Shown here: positions 17,461 through 26,331 of the stretch, piece by piece
Layout: every line of letters starts with the position of its first letter
How positions within the stretch are numbered: the first letter of the stretch is position 1
Assembly: GCA_046533095.1 (NCBI GenBank)
Contig: JAJQRA010000038.1
Span: forward strand, 1 to 64,000
Direction of reading: 5' to 3'
DNA length: 64,000 nucleotides
Source: ZAX-1 sp046533095
GTDB taxonomy: Bacteria; Bacillota; Clostridia; Lachnospirales; Lachnospiraceae
Translations under genes and position numbers: made by a program
Notes under the pieces: model-generated
Told to the model about the DNA's origin: nothing
Seen by the model: only the letters and a program-made list of their open reading frames with translations
Databases searched by the model: none

Positions 17461-19485
17461 CTAATTTTGTTGCAAGCCGGTGAGGGCCAAAAATTTGAGT
17501 ACAATTTCGCTCCGATTATGTTCTAGTGTAAAGGATTCTAGCTTGTTTACATCTACACGGAAAGTATTGGCCTGTGTGGCAGTGATTTTGCCTTGCTCCA
17601 AGAACTGATAGATAACACGACGTTCTACATAATAGCCTTGGAGCAAGGCATTGTCGTGACTTTGAGGCATATGTGCGTGGAGGGCACCATAAATACCTTC
17701 TGCCACTTGGCTGTTTAGATCGATTCGTTCATCGATAAACCGGTCGAGCAGCTGTTCTGAAAAATGGTCACGTGAATCGTTTAGGGCTCGTATCATCAAA
17801 TTGGTGTTGTCGGAAAATAAAGACTGAAGGGTTTTCCTATGTGCTTTGAGCCATACCTGCCGTGGGGTTCTGCCACTTGGATGCAGAAACCGCTTGATGA
17901 TCCAGCGGAGCCGTTCAAAGCGGGATAGTGTACGGAAATACATACCATATATATTCCTGTGGTACATGGTGGATATAAGATCCAGATAATCAAAATAAGT
18001 TTGGGGACGTATTGTTTGGGTATGAGAACGATTGTTAAGAGCCGATACCTCCGTGAAATAGGCAAAGACATATAGGGAACGCAGCTCTCTTCTCTCAGTT
18101 TTTCCATATATGGCATGCTGCAGTTCTCGAATACGCCATTGATAAGTGGCAATTACCATGGAAATTTGCTCATTATTTTCTTGCTCAAGAAGCTGTGCCA
18201 GTGTTTCTTCTAAAAGCTCTAACCGCAGTGGGCTGTCAGAATCGATTTCGGCGGTAGAGTCGGAAATTAGCGGAAGCAACACGAGTGCCAATGCAAGGGA
18301 AATGATAATCACGCCACCAGTAATGAACAAAAGTAGCGGACGTTCTTTAAACACGGTTCCATTTCCATAGATAAAGGGAAGTGCAAATGAAGTAGCTAAA
18401 CTTACGGTTCCTTTTACCCCGGACAAAGTGAGAACCAGTGCACTTTTGATTTTTTCGCGTGAAGAATTGCCAAGGACACCCCTTGCAATAAATAAAACGC
18501 TTAAAAAACGCACAATAAATAAAATGGCAGTGACAAGCAAGGCAGTTATAATCAAAAAGCGGTGGGAATATGCTGTATCATGCCATATATGTGAAACGAT
18601 CGAGGGCAATTGAAAACCTAAAAGAAGAAACACAAGGGAATTGAGCGAAAAGGTAATCACATCCCACAAAGTGTTAGTAGAGGATGTCAGCTCGGCTTCA
18701 AATAGTCGGGTTCTTTTTAGGGCAAAGCCTTGTCGGATGCCTGCCATAACGGCGGCCAATACACCGGAAACATGGCACAGTTCGGCAACGATATAGCATA
18801 GAAATGGCATTAAAAGTTCAATAAGCACGTAGGTAGCAGTGTTTTCTAAGGACAGTTTCCGCAAAGTTTTTGTAACGTTGCGTTTGAGGCTAATCAGCAA
18901 ATAGCCAATTAAAAATCCACCAAGGGATTTGATCAAAAGTTGACCTATAGCACTCAATAGCGAAAAACTGCCTGTTGATAGGGCGGCAACGGCGAAGCTA
19001 AAAGCGATAACACCAGAGGCATCGTTGATTAATCCCTCGCCTAACAGCACTGACATTAGATTGTTGTCAATTTTTATGCGGGCAGACAAGGAGGAAACGG
19101 CCACTACATCCGTTGGACCTAAGATGGCACCTAATGAGAAACAGGCGGCTATTGGTATGGCAGGGATGATAAAGTGAACGGAAAAGCCAACAGCAAAAAC
19201 GGTAATGAATACTAATAAAAACGCCATAAAGAATACTGGACTTTTTACATGCCAAAAAGATAGCAAGTCGGATTCCTCCGCCTCACGGTACAGCAAGGGG
19301 GCAATCACCATAATCATAAAAAGCTCAGGCTCTAGCTCTAGTGCGGTTTGTAGTGGAGTCAGTGCCAACAGGCATCCAAAAGCGATTTGTATCAGAGTCA
19401 ATGGCAACCTAGGAAAAATATGGTTTAAAACATTTGACAGAACGATGGCAAATAATATTGCTATTATTATGGTGACTATTTCCAT
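17461..19485 (-). CDS. CPA1-family Na+/H+ antiporter (NhaP-like)
   Basis: A 674-residue inner-membrane antiporter that would export Na+ in exchange for H+. About 12 hydrophobic segments fill the first 400 residues. ILGPTDVVAVSSLSARIKID and LLGEGLINDASGVIAF hold the paired acidic transport-site motifs (GPTD, ND) of the CPA1 family. SGVKGTVSLATSFALP is also typical. The last about 260 residues form a hydrophilic cytoplasmic tail with helical, charged segments, perhaps regulatory. A G-run (seven Gs) precedes the ATG by about 9 bases. Transcribed alone on the minus strand. Confidence 0.93.
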   Translation of the reverse strand: MEIVTIIIAILFAIVLSNVLNHIFPRLPLTLIQIAFGCLLALTPLQTALELEPELFMIMVIAPLLYREAEESDLLSFWHVKSPVFFMAFLLVFITVFAVGFSVHFIIPAIPIAACFSLGAILGPTDVVAVSSLSARIKIDNNLMSVLLGEGLINDASGVIAFSFAVAALSTGSFSLLSAIGQLLIKSLGGFLIGYLLISLKRNVTKTLRKLSLENTATYVLIELLMPFLCYIVAELCHVSGVLAAVMAGIRQGFALKRTRLFEAELTSSTNTLWDVITFSLNSLVFLLLGFQLPSIVSHIWHDTAYSHRFLIITALLVTAILFIVRFLSVLFIARGVLGNSSREKIKSALVLTLSGVKGTVSLATSFALPFIYGNGTVFKERPLLLFITGGVIIISLALALVLLPLISDSTAEIDSDSPLRLELLEETLAQLLEQENNEQISMVIATYQWRIRELQHAIYGKTERRELRSLYVFAYFTEVSALNNRSHTQTIRPQTYFDYLDLISTMYHRNIYGMYFRTLSRFERLRWIIKRFLHPSGRTPRQVWLKAHRKTLQSLFSDNTNLMIRALNDSRDHFSEQLLDRFIDERIDLNSQVAEGIYGALHAHMPQSHDNALLQGYYVERRVIYQFLEQGKITATQANTFRVDVNKLESFTLEHNRSEIVLKFLALTGLQQN

Positions 19486-19631
19486 ATAGAAATCCCCCCC
19501 TATTTGAAAGAAATATCTTTATAATACTAGATTTAGAATAGGAAAGAAGATGTAACAGACATTTCCTTTTGAAAACATTTAGTAACGATCCAGATGAACA
19601 TACTAAATATGAAAAAGAATCCATAACCACA

Positions 19632-19653
19632 CGCCCCACATTAGCGGGGCGTT
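19632..19653 (-). other. GC-rich hairpin in the antiporter leader
   Basis: ACGCCCC pairs with GGGGCGT around a short loop, inside an otherwise AT-rich leader between the promoter and the antiporter. No T-run follows, so it is not a simple terminator. It could be a regulatory or stabilising leader structure. I see nothing else in 19486-19631. Confidence 0.45.
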
Positions 19654-19678
19654 AAATAGCTACAAATCACTTTTTTAA

Positions 19679-19707
19679 AGTATAGCAGATTATTGTTTGT
19701 GCGTCTA
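19679..19707 (-). promoter_or_regulatory. Candidate promoter of the antiporter gene
   Basis: On the minus strand TAGACG (19702-19707) and TATACT (19679-19684) are separated by 17 bases. A transcript would start near 19672 and carry a leader of about 190 bases. Confidence 0.5.
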
Positions 19708-19800
19708 GCACAAAAATGAAAGTTTTCATGGTCATTTTTGCAACAAACATAATATGATGTTTCCGCTTTGTGCTGAATGTACAAAACGATAGCTAAGAAT

Positions 19801-20961
19801 TTACAGGCAATTTCCACGAAGAATCACTTGTTGAATCGTTAAGTCAGAATCCAATAAAATCAAATCTGCATATTTGCCTGTTTCAATACTGCCATATTGG
19901 TCGAAGATCCCAATTGCTTTTGCTGGATTCACACTGGCACATTTGACAGCGGAATGAAGGGGGATACCTGCCGTTTTGACGGCATATTTCATACATGACA
20001 TTAAATTTGTTACGGATCCGGCAATGTTTCCGCCGTCTACTAAGGTGGCTAAGTTGCCTGTTACTTGTACGGGTAGTCCACCCAACTCATAAAGCCCATC
20101 CGAAAGGCCGGTGGCCATCATACTGTCACTGACAAGGATAATTCGGTCGTCGCCAAACATTTTGAAAGTAGTACGTACTACGCTTTGATGGCTATGGGTA
20201 CCATCACAAATCAATTCTACGGTAACCTGATCGCTATCGCAGGCGGCACCTATAAGACCGGGGGCCCTATGGGAGAATGGGGGCATTGCATTATATAAGT
20301 GTGTTACATGCTTTGCACCTAGCGAGAATGCTTTCATAGCAGTATCGTAATCAGCCGTAGTATGGGCAAGCGAGCAGCGAAGCGTAGAGCCGACTGCTTC
20401 TATAAATTTATCCGCTCCATCAAGTTCAGGGGCTAAATCTACAAGTTTAATCAAATGTCCACAAGCGGACTGTAAGCGGTGAAACATAGCAAGATCCGGC
20501 TTTGCCAAAAATTTTTTATTCTGCGCCCCTAATTTGTCGGGAGAAATAAAAGGCCCTTCTAGGTTGATTCCTACAATAGAAGCCCCACGGTCACTATAGC
20601 TGTCCTTAATATTGATACAAGCGCGATACAATGCATTTTCTGATAATGTCATGGTGGTTGCACATAGTGCTGTAATTCCATTTTCTGCCTCATATGCAAG
20701 CATTCGATTGATGGAAGCTGTGTCGCTGTTAGAGTAGTCTGACTGTATACAGCCATGCGTATGAATGTCAATCAGGCCTGGAATCGCATAAAGGCCTGTG
20801 CCATCAATAACCTCATGCCCCTTCATGGAAGAGTCTTTGCCAGAAAGACCTTCCATGGAACTATCTTTTGAAATATCCGAAAAGAACCGGCCATCTATCA
20901 CAATATCTTTCTCTGAAAATCCATTGGATTCTTGAAAAACGTTTGCATTTTTGATAATCAT
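19801..20961 (-). CDS. nagA: N-acetylglucosamine-6-phosphate deacetylase
   Basis: A 386-residue cytoplasmic amidohydrolase converting GlcNAc-6-phosphate to glucosamine-6-phosphate and acetate. Visible motifs are IDIHTHGC (metal-binding HxH, about residue 66), NLEGPF (about 133), SLAHTTADYD, HLYNAMPPFSHRAPG and the catalytic Asp in LVSDSMMATG. Length is normal. A short Ser/Lys/Asp insertion, DSSMEGLSGKDSSMKG (residues 35-50), contains a repeated DSSM(E/K)G. GAGGTG lies 5 bases upstream. It follows nagB after 20 bases and forms an operon with it. Confidence 0.97.
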   Translation of the reverse strand: MIIKNANVFQESNGFSEKDIVIDGRFFSDISKDSSMEGLSGKDSSMKGHEVIDGTGLYAIPGLIDIHTHGCIQSDYSNSDTASINRMLAYEAENGITALCATTMTLSENALYRACINIKDSYSDRGASIVGINLEGPFISPDKLGAQNKKFLAKPDLAMFHRLQSACGHLIKLVDLAPELDGADKFIEAVGSTLRCSLAHTTADYDTAMKAFSLGAKHVTHLYNAMPPFSHRAPGLIGAACDSDQVTVELICDGTHSHQSVVRTTFKMFGDDRIILVSDSMMATGLSDGLYELGGLPVQVTGNLATLVDGGNIAGSVTNLMSCMKYAVKTAGIPLHSAVKCASVNPAKAIGIFDQYGSIETGKYADLILLDSDLTIQQVILRGNCL

Positions 20962-20981
20962 TTTACACCTCTAGCTTTTTC

Positions 20982-21713
20982 TTATTTTTTAATCAGTCTA
21001 AGGGCATCATAATCCCCTACAAGTGTAACATTGTTATGAAGTTGAAGAACGGAGGCCGGAACTTCGGGTGTAATGGGACCCCAAAAGGCCTTTTTTACAA
21101 TCTCGGCTTTTTCACTGCCGGTTACAATGATGACGATGCTGCGAGCCTGCATAATAGAGCGGATACCCATCGTAAGCGCTTGCTTTGGCACCATATCTTC
21201 GTTTTCAAAAAATCGCTTATTTGCCTGTATGGTGCTATCGGTCAAATCCACCAGATGTGTTGATTTTTCAAATGCGCCGCCCGGTTCATTAAAGCCGATG
21301 TGGCCGTTAAGCCCCAATCCAAGCAGTTGCATATCAATGCCGCCACAGGATTCGATAACCTTATCATAGTGGGCACATTCTTTGATAGGGTCGGCAGCTA
21401 AGCCATTTGGTACATACGTATTTTCAAGTGGGATATTAATATGATTGAAAAAATTTACATTCATAAAATAGCGATAGCTTTGGTCGTTGTCAGGCGTTAA
21501 ACTTCTATATTCGTCCAGATTGATAGATGTTGCTTTTGAAAAGTCAACATCGCCCTTTTTATACCATTCAATGAGCTGTTTGTAAACGCCTAGTGGACTA
21601 GAACCGGTAGCCAGTCCAAGTACACAGTTTGGTTTTAAAATAACTTGGGCAGATAGAATGTTAGCGGCCTTGCGACTTAAGTCAGAATAGTTTTCGGAAA
21701 AATAAATTTTCAT
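20982..21713 (-). CDS. nagB: Glucosamine-6-phosphate deaminase
   Basis: A 243-residue cytoplasmic isomerase/deaminase converting glucosamine-6-phosphate to fructose-6-phosphate and ammonia. It has GLATGSSP (phosphate loop), NLDEYRSLTPDNDQSYRYFM, LLGLGLNGHIGFNEPG and the catalytic Asp/His/Glu of this family. Length matches the short Gram-positive NagB, which lacks the allosteric extension of the E. coli enzyme. GGAG lies 6 bases before the ATG. With NagA it feeds amino sugars released or imported by the upstream locus into glycolysis. Confidence 0.97.
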   Translation of the reverse strand: MKIYFSENYSDLSRKAANILSAQVILKPNCVLGLATGSSPLGVYKQLIEWYKKGDVDFSKATSINLDEYRSLTPDNDQSYRYFMNVNFFNHINIPLENTYVPNGLAADPIKECAHYDKVIESCGGIDMQLLGLGLNGHIGFNEPGGAFEKSTHLVDLTDSTIQANKRFFENEDMVPKQALTMGIRSIMQARSIVIIVTGSEKAEIVKKAFWGPITPEVPASVLQLHNNVTLVGDYDALRLIKK

Positions 21714-21748
21714 ATTTTACTCCATTTCCGCACAGCCTGGTGTGCATA

Positions 21749-21866
21749 ATATAGTTTATCAGAAGATGCATCTTTTGCGCCGTAGATCTGATTATTGAAC
21801 TACTAATGTTCAATCATATAGTTTATCAGAAGATGCAACGCAAGGAACAGCATTTTATTCCTAATA
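21749..21866. repeat. Dispersed palindromic element, copy 2 (partly duplicated)
   Basis: ATAGTTTATCAGAAGATGCA occurs twice (from 21752 and from 21819). The second is followed by GGAACAGCATTTTATTCC, the same hairpin-loop core as the elements at 5048 and 32157. GTAGATCTGATTATTGAAC lies between the two. The element fills the nagB-cutC gap. Confidence 0.7.
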
Positions 21867-22613
21867 CTATAAATTTTTCAGTACTTTTACGGCTTCTGCA
21901 ATCTCTTTCGCAGACGTCCTTAATAGTTCATATTCGCTAAAACCAGGCAACCCCATATGGACACACTCATTTTGGTATAGCATTTTACTGGGAAGGGATT
22001 CTTTCCCGGACATATGAAAGGTATGAGCTTTTACTTGTGGATAGATTTGCTTAATTACTTGTGCAGTCACACCACAGCCGACCATGATATCGATGGCATA
22101 TTCTGCTTTTTGCAACAATACGGCAAGTAGTGGCTGGCCATGTAGGCAGTGATCCGCTTGTCCGGAAGTGAGAATCGTTTGAATACCAAGATTTTTTGCT
22201 CTTTCTAACGTAAATAATGGGTTTTTGCATACATCGAATGCACGATGAAGTGTGATCGACATTGGATCTGCTTCCTGGATCAATTGTTCCATGCGAGGCA
22301 TGTCTAAGTTTCCATCTTTGTTCAGAATACCAATGACTACACCTTCTACACCCAATTCCCGAAACATCTTGATATCTTCCTTCATGATATCAAATTCATA
22401 GTCAGTATAATAAAAATCGCCAAATCTAGGACGGATCAGCACATGGGATGTTAGGTCGACTCTTTTCTTAATTTCACGAACAAGAGAAAGCCCGGGTGTA
22501 GTTCCGCCAATGATTAAGTTGCTACACACTTCCAGACGATTTGCGCCTCCTTTTTGCGCCTCCAGTGCAGATTCTACAGAATCTACACAAACTTCTAATA
22601 GATAGTCTTTCAT
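21867..22613 (-). CDS. cutC: CutC family protein
   Basis: A 248-residue TIM-barrel protein of the CutC family. The N-terminus LEVCVDSVESALEAQKGGANRLEVC, LIRPRFGDFYYTDYE, SITLHRAFDVCKNP and ILTSGQADHC are all strongly conserved in this family. It was named for copper homeostasis, but the enzymatic role is unsettled. Here it sits between amino-sugar genes and a transglutaminase-like gene, which favours a role in sugar or glycoconjugate metabolism over metal handling (inference). The ribosome site GGGAGGGG is about 12 bases upstream, rather far. Confidence 0.93.
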   Translation of the reverse strand: MKDYLLEVCVDSVESALEAQKGGANRLEVCSNLIIGGTTPGLSLVREIKKRVDLTSHVLIRPRFGDFYYTDYEFDIMKEDIKMFRELGVEGVVIGILNKDGNLDMPRMEQLIQEADPMSITLHRAFDVCKNPLFTLERAKNLGIQTILTSGQADHCLHGQPLLAVLLQKAEYAIDIMVGCGVTAQVIKQIYPQVKAHTFHMSGKESLPSKMLYQNECVHMGLPGFSEYELLRTSAKEIAEAVKVLKNL

Positions 22614-22703
22614 TTAAATTACATTCCCCTCCCTACATAATCGCCTATTTAATATGATTTGCCGGGAATGCATGGTATACACCTTCCGAGAGTTCATTTT
22701 AGC

Positions 22704-25277
22704 TTACACTCCTTTCCAATCTAATATTCTAAGTAGAAGAGATGCTGTCCCTACATTATATCCGCTGGTAGCATAAATACCCTGCATTTTATGATCAACC
22801 ATAAGAATCAGTGGAAGTTTATCCGGGTCGGCATACATGCGCCTTGCTAAAGCAGATACATGAGAAAATTTCTTGTCATAATAAACATTTATGTTCGGTA
22901 ATGCTTGCAGACATTTAAAAATAGTTGGGTCATTAAGTGCCGAGGAATGCCGGATAACAAAAAATATCTGTTTCTCATGGTTTTTAAATTCTTTTCGATG
23001 TACATATAATTCATTTAAAATATGCTCTGTCGGTTCTTTGCTTTCTTCTAACCATAGTAGTATAGCACAGTTCTTATTAAAAAGATGCTCCATGTCACGA
23101 GATTGACCAGACTGATCAAATAAAGGCAATTTTTCCAAAGCAACCTCCTCTAGCATATCAGATAAATTCGCTTCCCGCTGAGTTAAGATAATAGACTTTT
23201 CTTTCTTTTCCTCAAGAGAAAACGTAAGGGACTTTGCAAATTGATTTCCATTAGGCAGACGATTGGAAATGAGAATCCGATAATCTCCTGGAACGACATT
23301 TAATGTTGTCGCACGATGCCCTATCTTTGGATTCGTTATTTTGAGCGTCTCATAGATGCCATTTTTATAGATGGCAATGCTCCAATTTTGCAGATAAGTC
23401 CATGTTGTACTATCTCCTGATATGAGCGTAATGTTTGCTGTTTGTTTTGTACCATTGACAACTGTACAAAAACGCTGCAAATCGTAATATTCGATTGCTT
23501 GGTCCGTAGGCCGCAATCTGGCGGGAATGCCTAATGTTCGGCAGATCGCAACAAATAATATCTTTTTTGACATCTGATTCGCTGCTTTTCCTTTTAAACA
23601 GCCTTTTACGGATGTTAATAATGCATCATATTCTAGCTGTGGACATTCTCTAATGTGCGTATCAATCCATGTCCATATACAGCTTGGCTTTTTGCGAAAA
23701 TGTGCTATTTCTTTTTTTGTAAAAAAACGCAGAATACATTGCCGATATGTCTGCAGCTTCTCCAGATAAATGCGTGGATTCAAGACATAATTTTCAAAGA
23801 TATCACTTGGATATTGACCTGCATAGAGTGTTCCGTAATGCAGATGATCCAGAAGTATTTCACAAGTCACGTCTCGAAAGTCCTTATCGCTTATACAATT
23901 TAACAGGGCAGTTTTTAATTCTATATTACGATTTTCCTGCTCCTTATCACAATTCGTGTCACAACGTTCCATTAAGAAATTTTCCAGTTCGCGGTAGTTT
24001 CCACGGCTTTTATACAAATAAGAATGATAGGTCGACTTCCCATTCTCTGCGTAAAATCCGGAAATCTTTTTTATTCGTTTTTCCGTGGCCTGCTGTAGCT
24101 TTTTTTTGCCGTTTTCTTTTTCTTTGGGTGTTAGCTCTACCCGATTGATTGGCATATCTGTGGGTGCGGCAAAGTCGAATTCCTCCCATTCTTCGGTGCT
24201 GTTTGTCTTTGGCTTTAGCTTCATGACATGATAAATGTCATCTTGAACAAGAAAATTTTGTTGCGCACAGTTATCTCCTTGATATGCATTTACATGAATA
24301 CTAGAAAGACCGGTTTTTATAGAAATTCGCCCCATATCATCGGTGATTCCAGAAGCAATTGGAGTAAACTCTGAAAAGTTTAAAATCTCAAAATCCACCG
24401 TAACTCCTTTGGCAGGTTGTAGGTTTTCATCTAATACCGCAATACACAGAGTTGCTGTTTTTGCATAGCGGGATAGCTGATTTTCTAATGTAAGGATTCC
24501 GCTTTTAGTCAGGCACCCCTCTTCTGGCGCATCAAATGACAGATGCTTCTCTTTTGACATATCATGTTCAAATGTCTTTGAAAGAATCATCATGGCTCTG
24601 GAAGATGCATTGACAAACCAACCGGTATTTAGTCTTTCTTCTGGTTCACAGGCTCCAAGAAAATGCCACATTCCATCACACCATACTTCTACCCAAGCAT
24701 GATTATCATCGCAATGAGACCATTTTGGTACATATACTTGTCTGGCAGGAATCCCGATACTACGTAGTGCACTGGCTGTGAACGTAGATTCCTCTCCACA
24801 TCGCCCGATGGCACCACGATATACGGTCATTGGAGATGCCGTACGATCATCTGTCGTTTGATAGGTTGCTTCTTCACAACACCAGTAGTTCACCTCTAAG
24901 GTTGCAGATTTCATGTCTTTTTTGGCTATTCGCTCATGCAGGCTTTCATAGAAAAAAGTTCTGCAAGGAGAAATATCCTCAGTATTGATACGATGAAATA
25001 CGACATTTTTCAAGAACAATTCTTCCGGAATCTGCTTGCTGTAGATTCCAGATTTCCATAAAAACGCACCATGCTTTGCATAATCTAAATATGTTTCAAA
25101 AGGATAATTTACACGATCGCTAAATGGCATATTTCCATATAAATATTTTATCAGTAAGCAAACATCCTCATTATAATTTTGCATCTTATGTTCAATTTCT
25201 TTTTTTAACACGGGCAAAAAAAATTCCATTTCTTCAAATTTCTCTCGAATCCTATCTTCACATTTTAACGAAAACAT
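22704..25277 (-). CDS. Large transglutaminase-like protein with thioredoxin-like C-terminus
   Basis: An 857-residue protein without a signal peptide. Residues about 140-215 form a transglutaminase core: Cys in GRCGEES, His in NHAWVEVW, and an acidic position in GACEPEERLNTGWF. Residues about 270-350 look like an Ig/CNA-type beta domain (AVLDENLQPAKGVTVDFEIL). A second, degenerate transglutaminase-like helix (SKKILFVAICRTLGIPARLRP, about residue 565) lacks the catalytic triad. Another beta region follows. The last about 130 residues resemble a thioredoxin/AhpC fold (NCAILLWLEES) without a CxxC. It may cleave or cross-link glycoprotein or peptide amides. The locus suggests host or dietary glycoconjugates. 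AGGAG lies 7 bases upstream. Confidence 0.75.
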   Translation of the reverse strand: MFSLKCEDRIREKFEEMEFFLPVLKKEIEHKMQNYNEDVCLLIKYLYGNMPFSDRVNYPFETYLDYAKHGAFLWKSGIYSKQIPEELFLKNVVFHRINTEDISPCRTFFYESLHERIAKKDMKSATLEVNYWCCEEATYQTTDDRTASPMTVYRGAIGRCGEESTFTASALRSIGIPARQVYVPKWSHCDDNHAWVEVWCDGMWHFLGACEPEERLNTGWFVNASSRAMMILSKTFEHDMSKEKHLSFDAPEEGCLTKSGILTLENQLSRYAKTATLCIAVLDENLQPAKGVTVDFEILNFSEFTPIASGITDDMGRISIKTGLSSIHVNAYQGDNCAQQNFLVQDDIYHVMKLKPKTNSTEEWEEFDFAAPTDMPINRVELTPKEKENGKKKLQQATEKRIKKISGFYAENGKSTYHSYLYKSRGNYRELENFLMERCDTNCDKEQENRNIELKTALLNCISDKDFRDVTCEILLDHLHYGTLYAGQYPSDIFENYVLNPRIYLEKLQTYRQCILRFFTKKEIAHFRKKPSCIWTWIDTHIRECPQLEYDALLTSVKGCLKGKAANQMSKKILFVAICRTLGIPARLRPTDQAIEYYDLQRFCTVVNGTKQTANITLISGDSTTWTYLQNWSIAIYKNGIYETLKITNPKIGHRATTLNVVPGDYRILISNRLPNGNQFAKSLTFSLEEKKEKSIILTQREANLSDMLEEVALEKLPLFDQSGQSRDMEHLFNKNCAILLWLEESKEPTEHILNELYVHRKEFKNHEKQIFFVIRHSSALNDPTIFKCLQALPNINVYYDKKFSHVSALARRMYADPDKLPLILMVDHKMQGIYATSGYNVGTASLLLRILDWKGV

Positions 25278-25323
25278 CTAGTTTCTCCTTTCTTATTGCT
25301 TATTTTCTGGCGTTCGTGTGATA

Positions 25324-26175
25324 CTAAGTTAAATGTTTAAATCCTTTCCCACTCACCCGAGTGGCTTCAGTAATAATAATCAGTGCTTTTTCATCTTCTG
25401 CTTTCACTTTTTCTTGAAGGATTTCACATTCTTTTTTTGCGGCAACACAAAGAACCACTCTTTGTCGTTCTCCTAAATATCCGCCGGTTCCTTCCAATAT
25501 GGTAACGCCTATATGCGTATCTAAAATCACTTGGCGTACAAGGTCTGTAGATTCTGCAATAATGATCATCAACTTTTTAATGGCTGCATTTTCCAATATC
25601 TGATCCATAAAAATTCCCGAGATATATACCATAACGATTGCGTATAGCAGGCTGTCAAGGTTACGATACACTACGCCTGAAAGGAGTACGACACATATAT
25701 TTAAAGCTGATACCATAGCACCCACTTGAAAGCGAGGATTTTTTTTCTGGATCATGAGGCCTAGCAACGAAATCCCACCAGTGTTCGATTGGCCCATATG
25801 CACCAATGCAAGGCCTATACCCAACAAAGCACCGCCAAATATAGAGGACAACAGAGGATTTCCTTGATAAGCCGGAAGATGAACCACCAGATAATCGGTA
25901 ATGAGCGATAACAGCAAAGTAGACAACAATGTTTTTCCTACGAACCAAATAGGAAACAGTTTTTGCATGAGTATGGCCACAAGCAATGGGACATTAAACA
26001 AAAAAACCACCATTCCCATCGGTAAACCGAACATATAATTTAGCAAGATTGCAATCCCGCTGGCTCCGCCTGGAGCAATCCGGGAAGGCGTTGCAAAGCT
26101 GTGAATCGCTGTTGCATAAATACACGCGCCTGCCAGATTCAATAGGATACAGGTTGCAAGTTCTGATTTTTTCAT
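25324..26175 (-). CDS. YitT family membrane protein (DUF2179 C-terminus)
   Basis: A 283-residue membrane protein. About five TM helices occupy residues 1-200, including the family signature IAPGGASGIAILLNYMFGLPMG near residue 32 and HMGQSNTGGISLLGLM near 127. The cytoplasmic C-terminal about 70 residues form the DUF2179 domain (GVTILEGTGGYLGERQRVVLCV, LIIITEATRVSGKGF). Function is unknown. Members are often proposed as small-molecule transporters. It lies 46 bases upstream of the transglutaminase-like gene and is probably co-transcribed with it. Confidence 0.93.
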   Translation of the reverse strand: MKKSELATCILLNLAGACIYATAIHSFATPSRIAPGGASGIAILLNYMFGLPMGMVVFLFNVPLLVAILMQKLFPIWFVGKTLLSTLLLSLITDYLVVHLPAYQGNPLLSSIFGGALLGIGLALVHMGQSNTGGISLLGLMIQKKNPRFQVGAMVSALNICVVLLSGVVYRNLDSLLYAIVMVYISGIFMDQILENAAIKKLMIIIAESTDLVRQVILDTHIGVTILEGTGGYLGERQRVVLCVAAKKECEILQEKVKAEDEKALIIITEATRVSGKGFKHLT

Positions 26176-26331
26176 AATAAATACTTCCCGATTCTTTATG
26201 AGCAGCTGCTTAAACGGTTGATGCTATTTTGCAGCTAGCTGTAAATGCAATGATTACTAGTTTAGCATAGCAATGAATGGTTGCTTGATTTTTAGGGCTG
26301 TATAAAAATAAAGTATGGATGGGCAGTTCTT

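Noticed and set aside
22704..25277. Secreted or surface transglutaminase
   Set aside because: There is no signal peptide or TM helix at the N-terminus (MFSLKCEDRIREKFEE), so it is annotated as cytoplasmic.
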